Of a stretch of DNA of 64,000 nt, positions 8,977-18,140 are shown piece by piece. Location: the NCBI RefSeq assembly GCF_026723825.1, contig NZ_CP113519.1, positions 1,178,001 to 1,242,000 on the forward strand, in the 5' to 3' direction. Position numbers and translations under genes: made by a program. The notes below the pieces were generated by a model. The model was given only the letters and a program-made list of their open reading frames with translations. It was not told where the DNA came from and did not search any database. Source of the DNA: Pseudomonas sp. GOM7 (GTDB lineage Bacteria; Pseudomonadota; Gammaproteobacteria; Pseudomonadales; Pseudomonadaceae). Every line of letters starts with the position of its first letter. Position 1 is the first letter of the stretch.

Positions 8977-9920
8977 GACGGAACCTCCTGAGGGCCTAGC
9001 AGGCCACTGCTGCAAAGCCAGGCGTGGGCCGCCAGCGGGTCGCTGGCCGAATTCAGCGCGACCAGGGCATCGCGATGGATATGGGTAGCGGGGCCGGCAA
9101 TCAGCAGCGGTACTGGAGATTGCTCGGCCAGACGTGGCAACTGACGGTGCACCAGGCTGCCGTCGAGCGCCTGTTCGGCATACAGCAGCAGGGCGCGTGG
9201 AACCATCTGCTCCAGCACGCCGAGCAGCTCGTTGGGCGGCACCGGCCAGTCGAAGACTTCCACCGGGCAATCGCTGGCGCTGATCAGCCAGGCGCTGAGC
9301 CAGAGCCCGGGCTCCATCGGTGCGTCGCCGATGTTGACCAGCAGCAGCGGCGCTCCGTTGGCCTGCCGGTTGCTGTGGTAGACGCGGGTAGCCAGCTTGC
9401 TGCGCAGCCAGGAGAAGAAGAACACCTGTTCGGCGCGGTTGCCGAACTGGCCCTGCCAACGCAGGCGCAAATCCCCCAACAGGGGCCAGAGCAACTGCGC
9501 GGCCAGGGTGGCCGCCGGGTATAACGCCAGGCTGGCATTGAAGCGCTCGTCCAGGCGGCGTTCGTTGAACTGGACGATGCAGGTCAGCAGTTCGTTGCGC
9601 AGGCGCGACCAGTTGTCGGTGTTCGTCGGTTGCGGCACCTGCTCGTGGTCGAGCAGCGACTTGACCTGGCCCACGGCCACGCCTCTGGCCAGCCAGGCGA
9701 GGATGGCCTGGATGCGCGTGACGTTGGCGGGTGAGTAGAGGCGGTGGCCCTTGGGGGTGCGGTAGGGCACGATCAGGCCATAGCGGCGTTCCCAGGCACG
9801 CAGGGTCACGGCATTGACGCCGGTGCTGCGTGCCACTTCGCGAATCGGCAGGTAGCCCTCGTCGAGGGCCTGACGATAGTCGTTGCCGGTTTCGTGATCG
9901 ACCAGGGTATCGGTATTCAT
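8964..9920 (-). CDS. MerR-family light regulator (class II LitR / PplR-like)
   Basis: 318-residue regulator. The N-terminal MerR winged helix is at about 23-90 (YLPIREVARSTGVNAVTLRA), followed by a B12-binding-like helical and Rossmann region. Where B12-dependent CarH/LitR proteins carry a cobalamin-ligating histidine (DxHxxG-like), this protein reads GDAPMEPG at 198-205 with no histidine. That matches the class II LitR proteins PplR1-3 of P. putida, which work with separate LOV photoreceptors instead of B12. It lies directly upstream of, and overlaps, the photolyase gene. The start at 9920 leaves a 4-bp gap to the preceding gene. The LOV partner is not in this window. The orthology is an inference; the domain architecture is clear. 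Confidence 0.88.
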   Translation of the reverse strand: MNTDTLVDHETGNDYRQALDEGYLPIREVARSTGVNAVTLRAWERRYGLIVPYRTPKGHRLYSPANVTRIQAILAWLARGVAVGQVKSLLDHEQVPQPTNTDNWSRLRNELLTCIVQFNERRLDERFNASLALYPAATLAAQLLWPLLGDLRLRWQGQFGNRAEQVFFFSWLRSKLATRVYHSNRQANGAPLLLVNIGDAPMEPGLWLSAWLISASDCPVEVFDWPVPPNELLGVLEQMVPRALLLYAEQALDGSLVHRQLPRLAEQSPVPLLIAGPATHIHRDALVALNSASDPLAAHAWLCSSGLLGPQEVPSCAD

Positions 9921-9924
9921 CGGG

Positions 9925-10875
9925 TCACAACGCATTGCGCAGGCTGAGGGGTTCCGGGTGCGGTTGCAGGTAGGCCTGCTCCGCGATGTAGCGATCCGGA
10001 TGGCGGCGGAAGTGGTGCTTGAGCAGGGTCAGCGGCACCACCAGCGGCACGATACCGTCGCGGTACTGGCCGATCAGTTGCTGCATTTCCTGTTTCTCGT
10101 CGGCGCTCAGGGCGCGTTTGAGGTAGCCGCTCAGATGCTGCAGCACGTTGCTGTGGGTGCCGCGGGTGGCGCACTTTTGCAACGCCTTCATCAGTTCGCT
10201 GAAGTATTGCGGCGCCAGGCTGTCGAGCTCGTGCTGGGCGAGGTTACCGAGCAGGCGGCCAAGGGATTTGTAGCGCAGCGGGTCGGTGGCCATCAGCAGG
10301 TACTTGTAGCGCGAGTGGAAGGCGATCAGCGCGCCACGGCTGAGCCCCTCACGCAGCAGTCGTCGCCATTCGGCATGGGCATAGACGCGGGTGATGAAGT
10401 TTTCGCGCAGCACCGGATCCATCAGCCGGCCGGCTTCTTCCACGGGCAGATCGGGGTGACGGGCGCAGAAGTGGGCGGCGAAGATTCCGCGTCCCGGTTC
10501 GCTGGGGCGACCGCCTTGCTGATACACCTTGACCCGATGCAGCCCGCAGGACGGGGACTGCTGCATGAAGATGAAGCCATCGATGTCGTTCAGCTCGTCG
10601 GCCATGCGCTCGCCGTAGGCGGCCAGTGCGTCGGTGACGTCCCGCGAAGGGTCGACCGTGCCGACCGCGCGTGGCGCTTGCGGATCACCCACCAGGCGAA
10701 TGGGTTCGCGCGGCACGCTCATGCCGATGCCCACTTCCGGGCAGGTCTTGATGAAGTCGAAATGCCGATTCAGTTCGCGGCTGCACAGTTGCGAAAGCTT
10801 GTGCCCACCGTTGTAGCGCACTTCGTCGCCCATGAGGCAGGCGCTGATACCCAGCTTGGGTCTGCTCGCTTGCAT
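9925..10875 (-). CDS. DUF523-DUF1722 (YbgA-like) fusion protein
   Basis: 316-residue protein with an N-terminal DUF523 domain (ISACLMGDEVRYNGGHK, a conserved CPEVGIGM segment and the cysteine-bearing QSPSCG) and a C-terminal DUF1722 (YbgA) domain of about 120 residues. YbgA is adjacent to phr in E. coli as well, so an association with photorepair or light stress is conserved, but the activity is unknown. It is the first gene of the nine-gene operon. The palindromic PplR-type box ends 20 bp before its ATG, implying a very short leader. The ribosome-binding site is GGGGAG, 6 nt upstream. Confidence 0.92.
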   Translation of the reverse strand: MQASRPKLGISACLMGDEVRYNGGHKLSQLCSRELNRHFDFIKTCPEVGIGMSVPREPIRLVGDPQAPRAVGTVDPSRDVTDALAAYGERMADELNDIDGFIFMQQSPSCGLHRVKVYQQGGRPSEPGRGIFAAHFCARHPDLPVEEAGRLMDPVLRENFITRVYAHAEWRRLLREGLSRGALIAFHSRYKYLLMATDPLRYKSLGRLLGNLAQHELDSLAPQYFSELMKALQKCATRGTHSNVLQHLSGYLKRALSADEKQEMQQLIGQYRDGIVPLVVPLTLLKHHFRRHPDRYIAEQAYLQPHPEPLSLRNAL

Positions 10876-10893
10876 CGATACTCCCCTCTGATC

Positions 10894-10919
10894 TTGTACA
10901 TGGCTATTGCCATGTACAA
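10894..10919. promoter_or_regulatory. PplR/LitR-type operator (TGTACA-N12-TGTACA) before the photolyase operon
   Basis: Perfect inverted repeat with 11-bp arms TTGTACATGGC and GCCATGTACAA around a TATT centre. Seen as a direct repeat it is TGTACA (10895-10900), 12 bases, TGTACA (10913-10918). This fits exactly the PplR1 footprint consensus I recall for P. putida light-inducible promoters, T(G/A)TACA-N12-TGTA(C/T)A. Further half-site-like motifs follow: TTGTACGTGCACAA at 10945-10958 and TTGTACA at 10964-10970. It is 20 bp from the start codon of the DUF523/DUF1722 gene, so it probably overlaps the core promoter in the usual MerR fashion. Confidence 0.75.
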
Positions 10920-11001
10920 CTTAGGGGGAATCATAGGCACAGAATTGTACGTGCACAATGTTTTTGTACAGCTTCTGTATTGCTTTTTGTGAGGGTCTTA
11001 G

Positions 11002-11141
11002 CAGGCCGTTGAAAAACGTAGGCGAGGCAGGCAAGGCAAGGCAAAAACAGCCGAAAAAGCGCAGTTTACGTGTTGTAAATGAGCATTTTGAGGCTGTTTT
11101 TAACGCAGTATTGCCAACGCAGGTAGTTTTTCAACGGCCTG
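11002..11141 (-). repeat. 140-bp nested palindromic element, copy 1
   Basis: Bounded by 16-bp perfect inverted ends (CAGGCCGTTGAAAAAC at 11002-11017 and its complement at 11126-11141). Inside are a second inverted pair (AAAAACAGCC/GGCTGTTTTT) and a central TTTAC-5-GTAAA hairpin. The core is nearly the same as copy 2 (12378-12519) in the opposite orientation, but the terminal arms are a different sequence. It ends one base before the stop codon of the Trp-rich protein gene, so it may double as the 3' hairpin of that transcript. No transposase gene is present. The MITE or structured-RNA nature is unresolved. Confidence 0.85.
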
Positions 11142-12352
<1,211 letters not shown>

Positions 12353-12377
12353 TTACCTCTTCAGCGCTGAATGCTTT

Positions 12378-12519
12378 AGGGCACCTCTAAAAACTACCTG
12401 CGTTGCCATCGCGTCGTTAAAAACAGTCTCAAAATGCTCATTTACAGCACGTAAACTGCGCTTTTTCGCCTGTTTTTGCCTTGCGCTGGCTGCCTCGCCT
12501 ACGTTTTTAGAGGTGCCCT
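12378..12519 (+). repeat. 140-bp nested palindromic element, copy 2
   Basis: 142 bp with 17-bp perfect inverted ends (AGGGCACCTCTAAAAAC at 12378-12394, complement at 12503-12519). The internal sequence closely matches copy 1 at 11002-11141 read on the other strand, including CTCAAAATGCTCATTTACA and CACGTAAACTGCGC. Only the outer arms are replaced (CACCTCT here, CCGTTG in copy 1), and each arm pair stays fully complementary. It lies in the divergent region between the renalase-like gene and the TIGR01777 epimerase. Confidence 0.85.
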
Positions 12520-12545
12520 TTACAGGCTAAGACTTGGACAAAAGC

Positions 12546-12569
12546 TATACAGGGATGTTTTCATGTACA
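12546..12569. promoter_or_regulatory. Second PplR/LitR-type box (TATACA-N12-TGTACA)
   Basis: TATACA at 12546-12551 is separated by exactly 12 bases from TGTACA at 12564-12569, again an exact fit to the recalled PplR1 consensus. It lies 123 bp upstream of the TIGR01777 epimerase ATG and 196 bp upstream of the renalase-like gene on the other strand. A possible -10 (TATTCT, 12589-12594) follows on the plus strand, favouring control of the epimerase-hemH pair. Confidence 0.65.
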
Positions 12570-12692
12570 TGGCCTCGTACTTTGCTCCTATTCTAGGTTT
12601 AGGACAAACCTGGCAATGAATAAAGGCACCTGTCGCTTTGTCTGGGCAGGTGCTAGCGGCACACTCGAGTTTTGCCCAGCGAGGAGCAGACC

Positions 12693-13592
12693 ATGCATAT
12701 CCTGTTGACCGGCGGCACCGGCCTGATTGGCCGCAGTCTCTGTGCGTATTGGCACGAGCAGGGCCATCGTCTCACTGTCTGGAGCCGTGATCCAGCCAAG
12801 GTTGCGCGCCTGTGTGGCGAGGCGGTACGGGGTATCGCTGCGCTCGAAGAACTCGACGGCGAACCGCTCGATGCGGTGGTCAATCTGGCTGGCGCGCCCA
12901 TTGCCGACCGGCCCTGGAGCCGCAAGCGCAAGGCGTTGCTGTGGGCCAGCCGCATCGACCTCACCGAGCAGTTGGTGACCTGGCTGGAGCGCCGTGAACA
13001 ACGTCCGGCGGTGCTGCTCTCCGGCTCCGCCGTGGGCTGGTACGGCGACGGCGGGGATCAGGAACTGCGCGAGGACATGCAGCCGCTGGGCGATGACTTC
13101 GCCGCGCAGCTCTGTGGCGCCTGGGAGCAGGCCGCGCTGCGTGCGCAGAGCCTGGGCATGCGGGTGGTGCTGCTGCGCACGGGGCTGGTGCTGGCGCGCG
13201 ATGGTGGCCTGCTGGCGCGGCTACGCCTGCCGTTTCGTCTGGGCCTGGGCGGTCGTCTCGGCGATGGGCGGCAGTGGATGCCGTGGATTCATATTGCCGA
13301 TCAAATCGAGCTGATCGATTTTCTCTTGCAGCGGCCCGAGGCGCAGGGTCCTTATAATGCCTGCGCGCCGCTGCCGGTGCGCAATGCCGAATTCACCCAG
13401 GCGCTGGGGCAGGCACTGAGCCGGCCGACCTGGGTGCCGGTACCGGCCTTCGCCTTGCGTGCCGGCCTGGGTGAGATGGCCGAGCTGCTGCTCGGCGGTC
13501 AGCGTGCCTTGCCGAGTCGCTTGCTCGATGCCGGTTTCAGTTTTCGTTTCACCCATCTGGATGTCGCCCTGACGGATGTGCTGGGCCATTGA
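12693..13592 (+). CDS. TIGR01777 family NAD-dependent epimerase-like protein
   Basis: 299-residue protein of the extended-SDR TIGR01777 family (YfcH-like). The nucleotide-binding motif TGGTGLIG is at 6-13, followed by VVNLAGAPIADRPW and SGSAVGWYGD, the usual family signatures. The substrate is unknown. The ATG at 12693 has GAGGAG 7 nt upstream and is chosen over an in-frame TTG. It is followed after 21 bp by hemH, so the two are probably co-transcribed. A PplR-type box lies upstream, suggesting light induction. Confidence 0.92.
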   Translation: MHILLTGGTGLIGRSLCAYWHEQGHRLTVWSRDPAKVARLCGEAVRGIAALEELDGEPLDAVVNLAGAPIADRPWSRKRKALLWASRIDLTEQLVTWLERREQRPAVLLSGSAVGWYGDGGDQELREDMQPLGDDFAAQLCGAWEQAALRAQSLGMRVVLLRTGLVLARDGGLLARLRLPFRLGLGGRLGDGRQWMPWIHIADQIELIDFLLQRPEAQGPYNACAPLPVRNAEFTQALGQALSRPTWVPVPAFALRAGLGEMAELLLGGQRALPSRLLDAGFSFRFTHLDVALTDVLGH

Positions 13593-13613
13593 CCTTTATC
13601 ACTAGGATTTCGC

Positions 13614-14636
13614 ATGACCGATCACGCATTGCTGCTGGTTAATCTGGGTTCGCCGGCGTCCACCGAGGTGGCCGATGTGCGCCGTTATCTCAACCAGTTC
13701 CTCATGGATCCTTATGTGGTCGACCTGCCCTGGCCGCTGCGCCGGTTGCTGGTGTCGCTGATTCTGATCAAGCGCCCGGCCGCCTCGGCGCACGCCTATG
13801 CGTCGATCTGGTGGGAGGAGGGCTCGCCGCTGATCGTGCTCAGCCGCCGTTTGCAGGAATCGATGAAGGCACACTGGACGCGCGGCCCGGTGGAGCTGGC
13901 CATGCGTTATGGCCAGCCGTCCATCGAGTCGACCCTGCTGCGCCTGGCCGAGCAGGGAATTACTGAGGTCACCCTGGCGCCGCTCTACCCGCAGTTCGCC
14001 GACAGCACCACCACCACGGTGATCGAGGAAGCCAAGCGGGTGGTGCGTGAGCATGGCCTGAAGATGCGTTTCTCCATCCTGCCGCCATTCTTCGAGCAAC
14101 CCGAGTACCTCGACGCCCTGGTGGCCAGCGCCAAACCCTATCTGGATCAGGGCTTCGACCATCTGCTGCTGAGCTTCCATGGTCTGCCGGAGCGCCACCT
14201 GCGCAAGCTCGACCCCAGCGGCCACTGCTTGAAGGGAGCGGACTGCTGCCGCACGGCTTCGCCCGAAGTGTTAGCCAAGTGTTATCGCGCGCAATGCATG
14301 CGCAGCGCCGAGTTGTTCGCCGAGCGCATGGGGTTGGCGCCGGGGCAGTGGTCGGTGAGCTTCCAGTCGCGCCTGGGGCGTGACAAGTGGATCGAGCCCT
14401 ACACCGAGAACCGCCTCGACGAACTGGCCGCGCAGGGGGTGAAGAAACTCCTGGTGATGTGCCCGGCTTTCGTCGCCGACTGCATCGAGACGCTGGAGGA
14501 AATCGGCGACCGTGGCCGCGAGCAGTTCGTCGAGGCCGGCGGTGAAAGCCTGCAACTGGTGCCTTGTCTGAACGATCATCCGCAGTGGGCCGCGGCGCTG
14601 CAGATCCTGTGCGAGCGGGCTCCGCAGGCCGTGTGA
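13614..14636 (+). CDS. hemH: Ferrochelatase
   Basis: 340-residue ferrochelatase that inserts Fe2+ into protoporphyrin IX, the last step of protohaem synthesis. It begins [11 protein letters not shown], carries the catalytic histidine in the [10 protein letters not shown] motif at about residue 189, and has [13 protein letters not shown] and [15 protein letters not shown] toward the C-terminus. The length is normal for the family. It is tightly downstream of the TIGR01777 gene. Because free protoporphyrin is a photosensitiser, placing hemH behind a light-responsive box makes physiological sense (inference). Confidence 0.97.
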   Translation: MTDHALLLVNLGSPASTEVADVRRYLNQFLMDPYVVDLPWPLRRLLVSLILIKRPAASAHAYASIWWEEGSPLIVLSRRLQESMKAHWTRGPVELAMRYGQPSIESTLLRLAEQGITEVTLAPLYPQFADSTTTTVIEEAKRVVREHGLKMRFSILPPFFEQPEYLDALVASAKPYLDQGFDHLLLSFHGLPERHLRKLDPSGHCLKGADCCRTASPEVLAKCYRAQCMRSAELFAERMGLAPGQWSVSFQSRLGRDKWIEPYTENRLDELAAQGVKKLLVMCPAFVADCIETLEEIGDRGREQFVEAGGESLQLVPCLNDHPQWAAALQILCERAPQAV

Positions 14637-14671
14637 GGGTTTTGGCTGCAGGGGGGGCGGGAATGCTTGGG

Positions 14672-15076
14672 TGAGACCGGACTGGCAAGTTTGTGTGTTG
14701 GTTTCGGTTGTTTTCGGTGTTCAAGCTGCTTATCGGCGTTTAGCTGATATCTCCTATTTCGCCCCCCGGCGACCTTCTTTTGTCAAACGCCACAAAAGAA
14801 GGCAAAAAGGCTTGGCCCCGCCATCCGGCCCCGGCTTCGCCGGGGTTCGTTCGCTCCATCGCTGCTCCGAGGGTCGGCTTACAAGGGCCGTCCCTGGCCC
14901 TTTAAGCCTCTCGCGGCATCCATGCCGCTCGCCCCTCTGCGCAACGATTCCACTCACCCTCCTGAAGGGGCCATTCGCGCGCCTGAACGAGCTGGCATGC
15001 CATGGGCTGCCCGGCGTGTTCTGATAGCAGTGAAGTCGCGATGGGGCTATCGAGTTAAACCAAAACTTTCATTCGC
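14672..15076 (+). repeat. Multi-hairpin intergenic element, copy B1
   Basis: About 400 bp downstream of hemH with the same architecture as the A copies but diverged sequence. It starts with GGACTGGCAAGTTTGTGT. Stems include CCTTCTTTTGT/ACAAAAGAAGG at 14773-14802, CCCCGG/CCGGGG at 14829-14845, AAGGGCC/GGCCCTT near 14884-14902 and GCGGCAT/ATGCCGC near 14913-14928. It ends with GTTAAACCAAAACTTTCATTCGC, which recurs inverted at the start of copy B2 (29253). IS110 begins immediately after. Confidence 0.8.
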
Positions 15077-15095
15077 GTAGATACCGTCTTACCCG

Positions 15096-16070
15096 TCATC
15101 TCGCAATGGCTAGCTGCGGGTCAAAGGGTTTGCCGGATTTGAGTACGCCGTAAGCGATGCAAAGCAGCTTGCGCATGGCCGCGCAGACGATCTGTTTGCC
15201 GGCCTTGCCTCGTGCCTTTAGCCGCTTGGCCATCGCTCGGATCGCGGCGTTGTGGGTCAGGGAGACTACTGCTGGCAGGTAAAGCCCTGCACGTAACACT
15301 GAAGAGCCCATCCGCGATATGCGCACATGCCCTTTGTGCTTCCCCGAGTCCTGCAGCTTAGGGTTCAAACCTGCAAAAGCCGTAACATCGCGACTGTCAC
15401 CGAAACGTTGCATGTCGCCCAGCTCTGCCAGCAGCAACGTAGCGGTTCTGTCGGCAATGCCATCGATGCTTTTAAGCAAGTCGCGCTGGCCTCGTAGGTC
15501 ATCGTTGTCATCGAAGTGCTGCTTGATCGCTTTCAGCGTCTCAGCGATCTGCTGGCGAATATGCTCAAGTACCGACCGAATCGACGCAGCGACTTTGACA
15601 TCGCTGGTCACGTCCAGACGGTTCTGTTCCATGCGCTCCAACTCCTGAAGATCCTTCAGACGATGATTCAGGGCTTTGAGGCGCTTGATCTCCGGTTGCT
15701 CGGGCTTCCAGGCACGCAACTTATGCTGATGCAGATGGCCATAATCGGCAATCAGCTTGGCGTCCACCTTGTCGGTCTTCACGCGCTGCAACTGGCTGCG
15801 GGCATAAAGCGCAATCTGCGTCGGATTCAATACGCAGATCTTATAGTCATGCTCGTACAACCATTCAGCCAGCGCTTCGTGATAGATGCCGGTCGCCTCC
15901 ATCACGATCCAAGCCTGCGGTTCAGCATGCTTGCCCAACCATTGCAGCAGAACTTTAAAGCCCTTCGGGTCGTTGCTCAGCTTGGCCTTGGTGCGATGCT
16001 TGCCATTGGCCTGAAGGGTCGCGATGTCGAAGGTGTGCTTGGCGATGTCGATACCCACAACTGTGCTCAT
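15096..16070 (-). CDS. IS110 family transposase (DEDD recombinase)
   Basis: 324-residue transposase. The N-terminal DEDD (RuvC-like) domain starts GIDIAKHTFD with D8 as the first acidic residue. The C-terminal Transposase_20 (IS116/IS110/IS902) domain includes LLKSIDGIADRTATLLLAEL and FAGLNPKLQDSGKHKG, containing the conserved serine-bearing region. The start at 16070 follows a strong AAAGGAGGAGG; an upstream ATG at 16100 is less likely. The frame is intact, so the element may be active. In this family a bridge RNA from the non-coding end guides target choice. Confidence 0.95.
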   Translation of the reverse strand: MSTVVGIDIAKHTFDIATLQANGKHRTKAKLSNDPKGFKVLLQWLGKHAEPQAWIVMEATGIYHEALAEWLYEHDYKICVLNPTQIALYARSQLQRVKTDKVDAKLIADYGHLHQHKLRAWKPEQPEIKRLKALNHRLKDLQELERMEQNRLDVTSDVKVAASIRSVLEHIRQQIAETLKAIKQHFDDNDDLRGQRDLLKSIDGIADRTATLLLAELGDMQRFGDSRDVTAFAGLNPKLQDSGKHKGHVRISRMGSSVLRAGLYLPAVVSLTHNAAIRAMAKRLKARGKAGKQIVCAAMRKLLCIAYGVLKSGKPFDPQLAIAR

Positions 16071-16413
16071 CTCCTCCTCCTTTGGGTAGCTGATCGTCAC
16101 TGCATCCGTCCAACCTTGTTTATGCGAGCTCGAGGCTCTGGATACCGTTCGGACTTACTGGATGAGTGCGGAGGAGCGCAGCGCAATCTACGTTACAGGC
16201 TCAAGGCTTCAGGGCGTACTCGGCTTGCAACTCCTCCCCCGATGATCAGTCGGGAACCATAGCCTCACTGAAAGGCTTTGGTCGAGATACAAGGGCGTAC
16301 TCGCGAAGCAGTACGCCGTTGGTGGGAGTATTAGGCGTGAGCCTTGGTGCCGAACTTGGCATGGCCCGGCGGACTGTTCGCTTAGGCTCCTGAGTCCGCC
16401 CTACGGCTGCCCC
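16071..16413 (-). ncRNA. Possible bridge-RNA region of the IS110 element
   Basis: Non-coding stretch 5' of the transposase, the position where IS110-group elements encode their bridge RNA. It contains a perfect hairpin GGCGTACT/AGTACGCC with an 8-nt loop (16294-16317) and a direct repeat GGGCGTACTCG at 16212 and 16293, compatible with a multi-stem RNA. The strand is assumed to be that of the transposase. No RNA boundaries can be fixed from sequence alone. Confidence 0.35.
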
Positions 16414-16769
16414 CATCAAGCACTCCGCGCTGCTCTGGGTTACCTCGGGTTCAGGCGCGTGCAGAGCCCGCCCAGGAGGGCGAACGGAATCGTCGTGGAA
16501 GAGGTTGAGCGACATGGATGTCGCGAAAGCCACGATGGGCCATGGATGGCCCACCGTGGCGGGCCTCTGGAGCGGCGATGGAGTGAGCGAACCCTCGCGA
16601 AGCGAGGGCCGGATGACCGGGCGGAGGGTTTTGGTTACTTTTGCCCGTCAAAAGTGACTCGCCTGGGAAGGCGAAACCAAGAACATCAGCCAAAACGCGG
16701 CAATTCGGAACAAGCACCCAAAACACCCTGTCGCCAGTCCGCTATCAAGACAGATTTCCCGAGATTCCA
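16414..16769 (-). repeat. Multi-hairpin intergenic element, copy A2 (inverted)
   Basis: Inverted copy of the A-type element. On the minus strand it reads from GGAATCTCGGGAAA (near 16769) to GAGTGCTTGA (near 16414). Stem 1 is CGCCT/AGGCG here instead of CGCCC/GGGCG, stem 3 is CCCTCG/CGAGGG, and stem 5 is GCGACAT/ATGTCGC instead of GCGGCAT/ATGCCGC; all these changes preserve pairing. It lies between the IS110 element and the convergent exported-protein gene. Confidence 0.85.
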
Positions 16770-16821
16770 CGAAAAACCCAAGAAAGACCAGTATCCACGA
16801 TACGGGCCTTTCGCATGCGTA

Positions 16822-17172
16822 CTACCAGCGCCTGTCGCGCCGCCAGTAGGGTTCACGATAAGGGGGCGGTGGGTAAGGCCGGTAAGCCGGCACGACGACC
16901 ACCCGCGTCGGCGGGTAGTAGTAACCCGGAGGCGGTGCATAGTAGGCCCGTGGTGCGTAATGCACCGGCTGCGCCGGGTAGTAATAGACCCGTGGCGGTG
17001 GCGGGCAATGAATCGGGGCGGGGCGGCTGGACGCGATCACGCCGCCGATGACCGCACCCGCCACCACACCGGCGATGGCAGCGTCACTGCGGCTCGACGC
17101 CTGGGCATTGCCCAGGCCGGCCAGCGTCAGGCTGGCAGCGATGGCGGCGATGAGTGGGACACGAGCTTGCAT
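16822..17172 (-). CDS. Small exported Pro/Tyr-rich protein with glycine-zipper segment
   Basis: 116-residue protein with a signal peptide (MQARVPLIAAIAASLTLAGL, cleavage near NAQA-SS), then a glycine-zipper-like stretch (AAIAGVVAGAVIGGVIAS), then a low-complexity tail dominated by Pro, Tyr and Arg ending YWRRDRRW. AGGAGG lies 8 nt before the ATG. The function is unknown; similar proteins are annotated as hypothetical exported or glycine-zipper proteins and may associate with the outer membrane or peptidoglycan. It is divergent from the lipoprotein gene at 17385. Confidence 0.75.
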   Translation of the reverse strand: MQARVPLIAAIAASLTLAGLGNAQASSRSDAAIAGVVAGAVIGGVIASSRPAPIHCPPPPRVYYYPAQPVHYAPRAYYAPPPGYYYPPTRVVVVPAYRPYPPPPYREPYWRRDRRW

Positions 17173-17384
17173 GGTGGCGACCTCCTGAGAATGCGCAGTG
17201 TCTTCGCGCAATGAATCAGACTGTCGCCGTTCGGCTTCGTTGTTCGGGCTTGTGTAAGGCTTGGGTAAAGGTGACGCGTTCGGCGAATCGCAGCGGCAAG
17301 ACCCGGACGAGGGAATTTTACGCTTTACTGGATATCTGAACGGTGCCGCCTGTTGGCGGGATCGAGGCTGCTGGGGGCGGCGCG

Positions 17385-18137
17385 ATGCGTTCGGAACGAG
17401 ACCAGAGACGGGTACCTGCAAGCTGGCGGCGAGTGCTGCCGACACTGCTGTGCCTGGCATTGCTCGGTGGTTGCAGCGGGCGTCTGGACAACGACTCGAT
17501 CATTCACAAGCGTAGCCCGGTCAAGCCCGCCGAGCTGTTGCAAACCGACGTCGACCGCATGGCGACCCTGGCCATGCGCAACAACCTCAACAGCCTGTAC
17601 CGGCTGATGCACAAGCTCTACCAGCGCAACCCGCGAGAATGGCGCAAGAATGCCATGCCTGACAGTGCGAGCATGGAGCGGCAGATCCAGTACGCCATCG
17701 AGTACAATCAGGACTGGCCAAGCCTGGGTGGTCTGCGTGATGTGGCGGCCCTGGATTACGCCTTGAGTCCGGCGTTCCAGGGCGACCGGGTGGCTGCTTT
17801 CACCTATGCCATCGGCAGCATGCTGGTCACCGCGCACGGTGGTCGTACCGAGTTCTACCTGACCGACAGCTTCAATGCGCGGTTCATCTACAACGCCGCG
17901 CGCAACCTGGAGAAGGCCGCCTGGATGCTGGGCCAGCGCCGTGATGCCAGTGGTCGCCCCTTGCTGTTGTCCAACGAGGTGTCCGCGCAGGGCAGCAACC
18001 TCAGCTTCGCCGTGGAGTTCGGCAAGATGGTGGCGCGCCTCGATCTGTTGACGCACGTGCTGGAAGAACGCTACCGACGCATGGGCGCCAACTATGCACA
18101 GAGCCTGTTCCTGTTGAACTTCCTGCCCGTGCAGTAA
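17385..18137 (+). CDS. Putative lipoprotein of unknown function
   Basis: 250-residue protein with a basic N-region, a hydrophobic core and a lipobox ending LGGC at residue 30, so it should be lipid-modified after signal peptidase II cleavage. The mature part is mostly helical (TDVDRMATLAMRNNLNSLYR, AIEYNQDWPSLGG) and carries no motif I recognise beyond a conserved Pseudomonas hypothetical. GGGGGCGG lies just upstream of the ATG; a GTG at 17343 would add 14 residues but spoil the signal peptide. Confidence 0.82.
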   Translation: MRSERDQRRVPASWRRVLPTLLCLALLGGCSGRLDNDSIIHKRSPVKPAELLQTDVDRMATLAMRNNLNSLYRLMHKLYQRNPREWRKNAMPDSASMERQIQYAIEYNQDWPSLGGLRDVAALDYALSPAFQGDRVAAFTYAIGSMLVTAHGGRTEFYLTDSFNARFIYNAARNLEKAAWMLGQRRDASGRPLLLSNEVSAQGSNLSFAVEFGKMVARLDLLTHVLEERYRRMGANYAQSLFLLNFLPVQ

Positions 18138-18140
18138 GTG

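Larger units (their letters stand above)
15077..16413 (-). mobile_element. IS110-family insertion element (approximate ends)
   Basis: The segment between the end of repeat B1 and the start of repeat A2 holds a single IS110-type transposase gene and about 340 bp of non-coding DNA on its 5' side. IS110 elements normally lack terminal inverted repeats and target duplications, so the ends are estimated from where similarity to the IS-free locus at 29186-29253 stops and resumes. The right junction still resembles that locus (CTACGGCTG ... CAAGCACTCC). One copy in this window. Confidence 0.6.

Noticed and set aside
8977..9459. N-terminal extension of the photolyase frame
   Set aside because: The extension is the shadow of the MerR gene; the internal ATG at 8976 has a perfect ribosome-binding site and starts the conserved domain.
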